Source: Geminicoccaceae bacterium (lineage in GTDB: Bacteria; Pseudomonadota; Alphaproteobacteria; Geminicoccales; Geminicoccaceae). From it: a DNA stretch of 6,676 bases. The DNA lies in NCBI GenBank assembly GCA_030824835.1, contig JAPJRA010000205.1, forward strand, positions 1 to 6,676, read 5' to 3'. The translations under genes were made by a program, and so were the position numbers. Below, one piece after another: positions 1 to 6,362 of the stretch (positions are counted from its first letter, which is position 1; each line of letters opens with the position of its first letter). A model generated the notes under the pieces. It was not told the DNA's origin. It saw only the letters and a list, made by a program, of their open reading frames with translations, and ran no database searches.

Positions 1-380
1 TCCTTGGCGGGATCACCGCTCATGTAATCCGACCAGTGGGCCCAGGCTTCGCGCCACTTCACTTCGACATAGGCGTCGTGGTTGCCTGGAATCACGGTAA
101 CCCAGTCCGGCGTGCCCAGCTGGCGCAGCCAGACGGCAGCCTGCACGAACTCGGCCGGCAAGGAGATGTTCACCAGATCACCGGTGATCGCGACGTGGTC
201 GGGAGCCTGCTGCCGGAGGTCAGCCACGAGCGCGTCCAGGACCTCGCGCCGATGCACCCGATATCGCCGACGTTGCCAGGAAACATATCCCAGGACGCGC
301 TGGTTCATCAACGCGCGTGGGCTGACCCTGGGCATCGGCCCGAGGTGGAGGTCGGAGAGGTGGGCGAGGCGAAAGCTCAT
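1..380 (-). CDS. Calcineurin-like metallophosphoesterase, N-terminal part (runs off left edge)
   Basis: This gene enters the window from its start codon and is cut by the left edge after 126 complete codons, so only the N-terminal part is visible. The protein begins MSFRLAHLSDLHLG, which is the first metal-binding block of the calcineurin-like phosphoesterase superfamily (Asp10 and His12). The second block, ITGDLVN, follows with Asp68, and the third, PGNHDAY, with Asn100 and His101. These residues normally hold a two-metal centre that hydrolyses phosphomonoesters or phosphodiesters; the substrate cannot be told from this part. No signal peptide is seen, so a cytoplasmic enzyme is likely. The ATG at 380 is chosen because family members start a few residues before the DxH block; an AAGG abuts it directly, a poor ribosome-site spacing. 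It lies 64 bp downstream of the three-domain gene on the same strand, so one transcript is likely and translation may depend on that neighbour. Family assignment is firm; specific function is unknown. Confidence 0.93.
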   Translation of the reverse strand, partial: MSFRLAHLSDLHLGPMPRVSPRALMNQRVLGYVSWQRRRYRVHRREVLDALVADLRQQAPDHVAITGDLVNISLPAEFVQAAVWLRQLGTPDWVTVIPGNHDAYVEVKWREAWAHWSDYMSGDPAK

Positions 381-444
381 CCTTGATGGCCCAGGCCGGC
401 GGCCGCGGACGCCATCATCCGCGTGCGGGTCGGCCGATGAAGGT

Positions 445-2841
445 TCAACCCGTCTGGCGGACCTCGCTCGACAGCTGATGCACCCTGGCCACCGCCCGCG
501 CCAGATCATCGAGCGGGCGTGGCGACGCCACTGGCGATCCGGCGCCAAGACGTGTGGCCAAGCCCCGCGCTTCCAGTGACCGATAGAGCGCTTCCAGGTC
601 GCGTGGCCGGAACCATAGACCGCGTGTGGTCAGCCAGTCGAGGAAACGGCCGCCGAGATGCTGCTGGAGCGGGGTGCCCCGGTAGGTGTCGCCGCCGAAC
701 ACCTTCAGCACCAAGCGCACCAGCGGCCGTACCACCGGTAGGTTGTCATGCCACCGGGGCAGGTCGAACACGGCAATCGGTCGGCCGGTCATGGCACTGG
801 CTGCCAGTGCTGGAGCGTCACCGGCAACGACGATGAACCGATCTGCCGCTGCCAGCAGCTGTGCGTAGGCATCCTCGGCTTCGAGCGTCTTGGCCCCCTG
901 CGGGAGCTGTCCGCGCAGCGCTTCGACCAGCTTGCTCGAGGCTTCCGGCGCGACGGCAATGGCGAGCGACCCGCCATGTCGCTCCATGTCGGCGGCGACC
1001 GCTCGGCCGAACTCACCGGCCACGCTCTCGCTCATGACCCAAGGATAGGTATGTGCCGGCATGAACAATGCGGTCAGCGGCCGGTCGACATCGGCGGTCA
1101 GGCTGCTGCGAGCAGCTGGCACCGTCGTCTCCGCCAAGGGCGCCGCCACCTGCAGCACGTTGCCACGAATGGGCAGCCGATCGTCAGGTGTGGCGATGAT
1201 GAGGTCATACTCCGCAAAGCTGCCGCCCGGCCGACCCAGATGCACGATCTTGGTCCGTCCGCCGGACTGACGACGAATCCATCGGGCTACCGGCAGGCTG
1301 CGGCGGCCGGTGGTGATGAGGATATCGGGCCACGGAGCGGCCAGCGTTGCCGAATCGGCCGGACCGAGCACCCCCACCGTCGCCATGAGCAGGCGGCCGC
1401 GCAACGGGGCCAAGGGTCCGTAGGCGACATGCTTTTCCTCGTACCGCCAGCCCAGGGCCGCGGCCAGCGAGACGGCCCCCTGGTCCTGCAGCTCGCCCTC
1501 GCCGGTGAGCGCCCAAACCAGCGGCTCCGAGGGCGGCTCGATGCGGCGCACCTGCGTCGTCTCGACGGCGAACGAGCCGGTCGGCAGCAGCCGGGCCGCA
1601 TCCAGCTCCCAGCTGACTCCAGGATAATGGGCGGCAACCTCGTCGACACGGCGGCGCCACCAGCTCGCGCTGCCAACCCCTGTCTCGGCGCTAACCGTGA
1701 GGCGCAGGATCAGGGTACGCTCGGCAGCCTGAAAGAGGCTGCGCAGCACCCAGTTCACATCGCCGCCAGGAATCCGCTCGACAATGCCGGTGGCCACCAC
1801 GGCGTCGAATCGTTCGTCGGGCAAGCGGCCTTGTGCCATTGCGAAGTCGTGATGGACGACGCTCGATCCCTTGACCTCCGCCGCGGTCGGGCCGGCCGAG
1901 GCGATGTCCGTGAGCAGAATCCGCCGCGCGGCGGTTTGTTGCAACAGGCCGACCGCCGACGTCGACAAGGGCGCATGCGTGGCGCTCGACCCCTCGGCCG
2001 GCCGGTTGGAGCCCAGGATGGCCCGGAAGCCCGGGCTCGGTGCGGCGGCGGTGAAGACCTCGAACCCCGCCGCATCGGCGGCACGCTCGAGATCGTGCCA
2101 GATATAGGCCAGCGGATTCTGCTGGTAGGAGAAGATGCCGGGAAACGGATTCCATGGCTGCTGGTGCAGGGCGGTGTAGTGCAGACACTTCGTCCGGCCC
2201 TCGTGATACTCGAGGTCGCGGGCGTTCCAATGCGGGTCGAGCTCGCCCCACAGGCCCGGCACCACGGCCGGCTTGCTGGTCAGCGGACCCTTGGCGCCGG
2301 GTGCCGAAGCGGCCGCCCGGTTCCACCACGGCAGCATCTTGGCACAATCGATCAGCATCACCGACGTGTCGCGGGCGTCGATCGCAAGATAGCCATGCCC
2401 ATTCAAGTCGAGATCGAACAGCAACGCAGGATCGGCCAGATAGATCTGGTCGACATCGTTGTAGATCGCCTTGCCGCTGCCACCGGCGAGATCGGGGATG
2501 GCAAACCGGTAGCAAGTAAACCCCGTGCGCCAGCCACGCCGATCGAAGCCGGCGAGATTGTTCATCAGGTGGATCTCGTAGACCCGGCCCGGGTCGCGCA
2601 CCCGCAAAATCGACCAGACGAAGATCCGCTCGGCGCGGTACTGGCCTTCTTCGGTGCCGAGGAAGATGCGTACCGGCGGAAGTGGGGACGGCGTCGCCCC
2701 CGGCTGCACGCCGAGGATCACGCTGTCAGGATGTTCACGGTAGTAGGGCCAGGTCCCTTCGAGCTGCGTCGACACCGATCTTGGTCCCCAAGGTGCTTCC
2801 CCACGGGCGGGGTTCTTACGCAGTTGCGGGAGGAGCGTCAA
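445..2841 (-). CDS. Three-domain fusion: GT8-like glycosyltransferase, degenerate methyltransferase-like domain, ELM1-type domain
   Basis: The 798-residue frame reads as three joined modules. Residues about 57-262 resemble a GT8-type nucleotide-sugar glycosyltransferase: an opening VRIFLGTEE strand, the metal motif Asp129-Val-Asp131 in IYNDVDQIY, and HYTALHQQPW at 221-230, matching the family's late metal-binding His and the following Pro-Trp. Residues about 296-436 resemble the C-terminal half of a class I methyltransferase (FDAVVATGIVERIP, then DVNWVLRSLF), but the glycine-rich SAM loop is not recognisable. Residues about 439-798 match the ELM1 family (PF06258; includes the plant mitochondrial fission protein and many bacterial homologues): PWPDILITTGRRS, HLGRP, and YDLIIATPDD. 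No signal peptide or membrane span is evident, so the protein is probably cytoplasmic and perhaps builds an envelope glycan; that role is inference. The frame's first start is TTG at 2841 with no clear ribosome site; GTG at 2775 (residue 23) is an alternative, and the first 22 residues are low-complexity and basic. It heads a probable operon with the phosphoesterase. Confidence 0.9.
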   Translation of the reverse strand: MTLLPQLRKNPARGEAPWGPRSVSTQLEGTWPYYREHPDSVILGVQPGATPSPLPPVRIFLGTEEGQYRAERIFVWSILRVRDPGRVYEIHLMNNLAGFDRRGWRTGFTCYRFAIPDLAGGSGKAIYNDVDQIYLADPALLFDLDLNGHGYLAIDARDTSVMLIDCAKMLPWWNRAAASAPGAKGPLTSKPAVVPGLWGELDPHWNARDLEYHEGRTKCLHYTALHQQPWNPFPGIFSYQQNPLAYIWHDLERAADAAGFEVFTAAAPSPGFRAILGSNRPAEGSSATHAPLSTSAVGLLQQTAARRILLTDIASAGPTAAEVKGSSVVHHDFAMAQGRLPDERFDAVVATGIVERIPGGDVNWVLRSLFQAAERTLILRLTVSAETGVGSASWWRRRVDEVAAHYPGVSWELDAARLLPTGSFAVETTQVRRIEPPSEPLVWALTGEGELQDQGAVSLAAALGWRYEEKHVAYGPLAPLRGRLLMATVGVLGPADSATLAAPWPDILITTGRRSLPVARWIRRQSGGRTKIVHLGRPGGSFAEYDLIIATPDDRLPIRGNVLQVAAPLAETTVPAARSSLTADVDRPLTALFMPAHTYPWVMSESVAGEFGRAVAADMERHGGSLAIAVAPEASSKLVEALRGQLPQGAKTLEAEDAYAQLLAAADRFIVVAGDAPALAASAMTGRPIAVFDLPRWHDNLPVVRPLVRLVLKVFGGDTYRGTPLQQHLGGRFLDWLTTRGLWFRPRDLEALYRSLEARGLATRLGAGSPVASPRPLDDLARAVARVHQLSSEVRQTG

Positions 2842-2903
2842 ACCCGCGTCCCCGCAGCGGCAGATGGCCGCGAACGGCGATGACGCTACGGCATGCGGAC
2901 AGC

Positions 2904-2932
2904 TTGGTTTTGGCCCGGCCCATACCTATATG
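2904..2932 (+). promoter_or_regulatory. Candidate sigma70-type promoter for typA
   Basis: TTGGTT at 2904-2909 and TATATG at 2927-2932 are separated by exactly 17 bp, the preferred spacing for housekeeping sigma70 promoters. Each hexamer matches about four of six consensus positions, and the TATA-rich stretch stands out in a GC-rich intergenic region. Transcription would begin near 2939, giving a leader of about 59 nt before the typA ATG. This is a pattern match only. Confidence 0.4.
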
Positions 2933-2938
2933 TGCGGC

Positions 2939-2954
2939 GCGGTCGTGGGACCGC
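2939..2954 (+). promoter_or_regulatory. Perfect 6-bp inverted repeat at the predicted 5' end of typA mRNA
   Basis: GCGGTC at 2939-2944 and GACCGC at 2949-2954 are perfect reverse complements around a 4-base loop (GTGG). If the promoter at 2904-2932 is used, the hairpin would sit at the very first bases of the transcript, where it could protect the 5' end. As DNA it could equally be a small operator. A TTTT run at 2957-2960 follows closely, so a weak attenuator is a third reading. The structure is certain as sequence, its function is not. Confidence 0.3.
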
Positions 2955-2997
2955 ATGTTTTCGATCATCCTCGACCCCTCCCGCCCGAGCGAGTTAC

Positions 2998-4821
2998 ATG
3001 GACCTGCGCAACATCGCGATCATCGCGCATGTCGACCACGGCAAGACGACCCTGGTCGACCGACTGCTGCAGCAGTCCGGCACTTTCCGCGAGAACCAGC
3101 AGGTTCAGGAGCGGGCCATGGACAGTAACGATCTCGAGCGCGAGCGCGGGATCACCATTCTGGCCAAGGCCACCTCGGTGGTGTGGAAGAACGTGCGCAT
3201 CAACATTGTCGATACGCCCGGCCACGCCGATTTCGGCGGTGAGGTCGAGCGCATCCTGTCGATGGTCGACAGCTGCCTGCTGCTGGTCGACGCGGCGGAA
3301 GGGCCGATGCCGCAAACCAAGTTCGTGCTCGGCAAGGCGCTGCGCAAAGGCCTGCGGCCGATCGCGGTGATCAACAAGGTGGACAAGCCGGAGCAGCGCT
3401 CGACGGAGGTGCTGAACGAGATCTTCGATCTGTTCGCCGCCCTCGACGCGGACGAGCACCAGCTCGACTTCCCGCACATCTACGCCAGTGCGAAGCACGG
3501 CTGGGCCGTGCGCGAGCTCGACGACGAGCGCGTCGATCTCGGGCCGCTGTTCGACCTCATCCTCGAGCACGTGGCGCCGCCGGTGGCCGACAAGGACGGA
3601 CCCTTCCGGATGCTGGCGACGACGCTGGAGGCCAATCCCTATCTCGGCCGTCTGCTCACCGGCCGGATCGAGTCCGGTCGCGCCAGGGCCAACATGGCTG
3701 TCAAGTCGATGACCCGCGACGGCGAGCTGATCGAGCAGGGCCGGATTTCCAAGATCCTGGCCTTTAGGGGCCTGGACCGGCAGCCGGTCGAGGAGGCTGA
3801 GGCGGGCGACATCGTGGCGATCGCCGGCTTCACGAAGACGACCGTCGCCGACACGTTGTGCGACCCCGCGGTCGAGGCACCGATCCCGGCGCAGCCGATC
3901 GACCCCTCCACGATCGCCATGACGTTCTCCGTCAACGACGGTCCCTATGCCGGCCAGGAAGGCACCAAGGTGACCTCGCGGCAGATTTGGGACCGCTTGG
4001 TCCGCGAAGCCGAAGGCAATGTCGCCATCCGCGTCAAGTTGAGCGACGAGCGCGACGCGTTCGAGGTCGCCGGCCGTGGCGAGCTGCAGCTCGCGGTGCT
4101 GATCGAGACCATGCGCCGCGAGGGTTTCGAGATGTGCGGGGGCCGGCCACGCGTGCTGTTCCAGAACGATCCCACCACGGGCGAGCGGCTGGAGCCGATC
4201 GAGGAGGTCGTGATCGATGTCGACGAGGAGTATTCCGGCGTCGTGGTCGAGAAGCTCAGCGCCCGCCGTGCCGAGCTCAAGGACATGCGACCAGCCGGTG
4301 CCGGCAAGCAGCGGATCGTGTTCCATGCGCCGTCCCGCGCGCTGATCGGGTATTTCGGCGAGTTCCTCACCGACACCCGGGGCACGGGCGTGCTCAATCG
4401 CGTCTTCGTCGACTATGAGCCCTTCAAGGGCGCGATCCAGCAGCGTCATACGGGTGTGCTGATCTCCTCCGAGCTCGGCGAATCCACCGCCTACGCGCTC
4501 TTCAGCCTGGAGGATCGCGGACCCCTGTTCATCGGCGCCGGGGAGAAGATCTATACCGGCATGATCATCGGCGAGCACACGCGCGGCAACGATCTGGACG
4601 TCAATCCGCTGCGCGCCAAGAAGCTGACCAACATCCGCGCCGCCGGCAAGGACGACAATCTTCTGCTGACACCGCCGGTGCGGATGACGCTGGAGCGCGC
4701 GATCGCCTACGTTTCGGAAGACGAGCTCGTGGAGATCACCCCCGCCGCCGTCCGTCTGCGCAAGCGCTATCTCGATCCCAACGAGCGCAAGCGTCAGGCC
4801 CGCCAGAAAGACGTGGCCTGA
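2998..4821 (+). CDS. typA: Ribosome-associated translational GTPase TypA/BipA
   Basis: This 607-residue protein is a full-length TypA/BipA, a translation-factor GTPase related to EF-G and LepA that binds the ribosome and is linked in other bacteria to 50S subunit assembly, cold growth and stress adaptation. All G motifs are present: AHVDHGKT at 10-17, RGIT at 50-53, DTPGH at 72-76, NKVD at 126-129 and SAK at 164-166. A beta-barrel domain II and EF-G-like domains III and V follow, the latter visible as GVVVEKLSARRAELKDM. The TypA-specific C-terminal domain closes the protein, with NDLDVNPLRAKKLTNIRA and ELVEITPAAVRLRKRYL. The ATG at 2998 is chosen because homologues start MxxLRNIAIIAHVDHG; an in-frame start at 2893 would add 35 unconserved residues. 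The ribosome site is weak (a GAG shortly upstream). The gene stands alone, divergent from the three-domain gene and 196 bp before fadL. No truncation or odd residue is seen. Confidence 0.98.
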   Translation: MDLRNIAIIAHVDHGKTTLVDRLLQQSGTFRENQQVQERAMDSNDLERERGITILAKATSVVWKNVRINIVDTPGHADFGGEVERILSMVDSCLLLVDAAEGPMPQTKFVLGKALRKGLRPIAVINKVDKPEQRSTEVLNEIFDLFAALDADEHQLDFPHIYASAKHGWAVRELDDERVDLGPLFDLILEHVAPPVADKDGPFRMLATTLEANPYLGRLLTGRIESGRARANMAVKSMTRDGELIEQGRISKILAFRGLDRQPVEEAEAGDIVAIAGFTKTTVADTLCDPAVEAPIPAQPIDPSTIAMTFSVNDGPYAGQEGTKVTSRQIWDRLVREAEGNVAIRVKLSDERDAFEVAGRGELQLAVLIETMRREGFEMCGGRPRVLFQNDPTTGERLEPIEEVVIDVDEEYSGVVVEKLSARRAELKDMRPAGAGKQRIVFHAPSRALIGYFGEFLTDTRGTGVLNRVFVDYEPFKGAIQQRHTGVLISSELGESTAYALFSLEDRGPLFIGAGEKIYTGMIIGEHTRGNDLDVNPLRAKKLTNIRAAGKDDNLLLTPPVRMTLERAIAYVSEDELVEITPAAVRLRKRYLDPNERKRQARQKDVA

Positions 4822-4902
4822 CGCCGGTCCGCCCAATCGGACTATGGCCAACTTGCAACCTCGGCGCGCCCGCGCTTCCTGACGAGCCGTAAACTCTACC
4901 CT

Positions 4903-4939
4903 CCGGTGTGAAACCGGGTAACAGTGCCCGCATATCGGG
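4903..4939 (+). promoter_or_regulatory. Two small hairpins in the leader upstream of the FadL-family gene
   Basis: CCGGT at 4903-4907 pairs with ACCGG at 4913-4917 around the loop GTGAA. Downstream, CCCG at 4927-4930 pairs with CGGG at 4936-4939 around CATAT. Neither is followed by a T run, so they do not look like a standard typA terminator. Together with the larger inverted repeat downstream they suggest a structured 5' leader, but stems of 4-5 bp arise easily by chance in GC-rich DNA. Confidence 0.2.
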
Positions 4940-4949
4940 GAGTGCTTTA

Positions 4950-5000
4950 CGCTGCCGTGTGGGGACAGCGTCAGGACCTCGCCTCGCCGTCACGGCAGCG
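4950..5000 (+). repeat. Perfect 10-bp inverted repeat just upstream of the FadL-family gene
   Basis: CGCTGCCGTG at 4950-4959 and CACGGCAGCG at 4991-5000 are exact reverse complements separated by 31 bases. The right arm ends at the first base of the probable ribosome site (GAGAGGG, 5000-5006) of the outer-membrane gene that starts at 5018. In RNA the two arms would form a strong GC-rich stem flush against the ribosome site and could affect translation initiation. As DNA it could be a regulator site. The pairing is seen directly; a regulatory role is inferred. Confidence 0.4.
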
Positions 5001-5017
5001 AGAGGGTTGCTCTAGGC

Positions 5018-6361
5018 ATGTGCAGGGTTGCCTCGCGAGGTGCCGTACTGGCCGTAACGGTCGCCCTGGCACGGGCCGGGGACCTGCAGGCGGCCGGGTT
5101 CGCCTTGAAGGAGCAGTCGCCGGGCGCGCAGGGCAACGCCTTCGCCGGTGCCACCGCTGGTGGCGACGACTTGAGCCTGATGTTCTTCAATCCGGCGGCC
5201 CTTGGCGGGATCGACGAGGTGCAGCTGCAGGCGGTGGCGACGGTCGTGGCGCCGCGCGTCGAGCTCGACAACGCCAGTGGCAGCACGGTGACCGCGACAA
5301 CGATCGGCGGTACCGGCCATAACAGCGACATCGCGGCGGATGCCGTGCTGCCTGCCTTCTACGCGGCGCTGCCGCTGCCCGGCCGGGTCACGCTGGGCCT
5401 TGCGGTGAACGTGCCTTTCGGCCTCGAGACCAACTATCCGGACGAGTGGGTCGGCCGCTACCACGCCGTGAAGTCGGACCTGAAGACCGTCAACATCAAC
5501 CCCGCCTTCGCCTGGCGGGCGACCGACTGGCTGTCGCTCGGCGGCGGCTTCCAGGCGCAGTATGCCGACGGCACGCTGACCAACGCGATCGACTTCGGGA
5601 CGATCGGCGCCGCCGCCGGCGTTCCGGGCGCGGCGCCGGCGCAGCAGGATGGGTTCTCCCGGCTGCACGGCGACGACTGGGCCTACGGTTGGGATGCCGG
5701 CCTGATCGTCGAGCCGCTGGCCGGCACCAGGATTGGTGTGGCCTATCGTTCCCAGATCAAGCACACGTTGCGCGGCGAGGTCGACTTCACCGGCGACGAT
5801 GCCGGCATCGCCAACATCCTCCGGCGCAGCACCGGGGCGTTCACGGACAGCGATGCGAGCCTGGGCCTGACCACGCCCGCCAGCCTCTCGATCGGCCTGC
5901 ACCAGGACATCACCCCGAAGCTGGCCCTGCTGGCGGAGGCGCAGTGGACCGACTGGAGCGTGTTCGACCAGCTCACCGTCGAGTTCGACAACCCGAACCA
6001 GCCCGACAGCGTCACCGAGGAGGAATGGCACGACACCTGGTTCCTCGCCGTCGGCACGACCTACGCGGCAACCGAAGACGTGACCCTGCGTGCCGGCGTG
6101 GCGCTCGACCAGAGCCCGGTCAAGGACAAGTACCGGACCCCGCGGATTCCCGACGAGAATCGCTACTGGCTGTCCGCAGGCGTCGGCTGGAAGCCCGCTG
6201 CCTGGCTCGATCTCGACGCGGCCCTGACCTATATCTGGATGGAGGACAGCGAGGTCGATCTGGCGGCTGCGGACGAGGGCAGCACCTTTCGGGGCGATCT
6301 GCAGGCGGACTACGAATCACACATCGTCCTGGTCGGGCTGAGCGCGCGCGTGCGCTTCTAG
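5018..6361 (+). CDS. FadL/OmpP1/TodX-family outer-membrane transport protein
   Basis: The 447-residue protein has the plan of the FadL family, 14-strand outer-membrane barrels that take up long-chain fatty acids or other hydrophobic compounds by lateral diffusion. A signal peptide covers about residues 1-25, cleaved probably after LQA so that the mature chain begins AGFALKEQ, like FadL; an earlier ARA site at 18-20 is also possible. The N-terminal hatch region shows AQGNAFAGATAGGDD and FFNPAAL, the latter holding the family's conserved NPA (58-60). Alternating aromatic and polar strands follow, and the chain ends in Phe (ARVRF), the usual C-terminal barrel-assembly signal. Length is close to the family norm. 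The ATG at 5018 is the only usable start: the frame is open back to a stop at 4919 but holds no ATG, GTG or TTG. GAGAGGG at 5000-5006 is the likely ribosome site, somewhat distant at 11 bases. The true substrate is unknown, so no fadL symbol is given. Confidence 0.93.
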   Translation: MCRVASRGAVLAVTVALARAGDLQAAGFALKEQSPGAQGNAFAGATAGGDDLSLMFFNPAALGGIDEVQLQAVATVVAPRVELDNASGSTVTATTIGGTGHNSDIAADAVLPAFYAALPLPGRVTLGLAVNVPFGLETNYPDEWVGRYHAVKSDLKTVNINPAFAWRATDWLSLGGGFQAQYADGTLTNAIDFGTIGAAAGVPGAAPAQQDGFSRLHGDDWAYGWDAGLIVEPLAGTRIGVAYRSQIKHTLRGEVDFTGDDAGIANILRRSTGAFTDSDASLGLTTPASLSIGLHQDITPKLALLAEAQWTDWSVFDQLTVEFDNPNQPDSVTEEEWHDTWFLAVGTTYAATEDVTLRAGVALDQSPVKDKYRTPRIPDENRYWLSAGVGWKPAAWLDLDAALTYIWMEDSEVDLAAADEGSTFRGDLQADYESHIVLVGLSARVRF

Positions 6362-6362
6362 C

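Noticed and set aside
36..579. Plus-strand open frames at the left end (36-386 and 82-579)
   Set aside because: They are opposite the metallophosphoesterase and the end of the three-domain gene, whose motifs are unambiguous.
748..2883. 711-codon plus-strand open frame opposite the three-domain gene
   Set aside because: Its translation is rich in Arg, Gly, His and Gln with no recognisable motif, while the opposite strand carries clear glycosyltransferase and ELM1 motifs. Long antisense frames are common in GC-rich DNA.
2893..2997. 35-residue N-terminal extension of TypA
   Set aside because: Family members begin right at the MxLRNIAIIAHVDHG segment, and the extension would overlap the candidate promoter and hairpin.
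4827..4842. GTCCG/CGGAC hairpin directly after the typA stop as an intrinsic terminator
   Set aside because: The stem is only 5 bp with a 6-base loop and no T run follows, so it does not meet the usual criteria for a terminator.
2965..4851. 628-codon minus-strand open frame opposite typA
   Set aside because: It is a mirror frame of the highly conserved typA gene; composition is typical of antisense translation and no domain is visible.
4924..5322. 132-codon plus-strand frame overlapping the start of the FadL-family gene
   Set aside because: It lies in a different frame from a well-supported gene, has a biased Arg/Gly composition, and shows no motif.
5012..6031. 339-codon minus-strand open frame opposite the FadL-family gene
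   Set aside because: The plus strand has a signal peptide, NPA motif and C-terminal Phe of a FadL-type protein; the antisense frame shows no family features.
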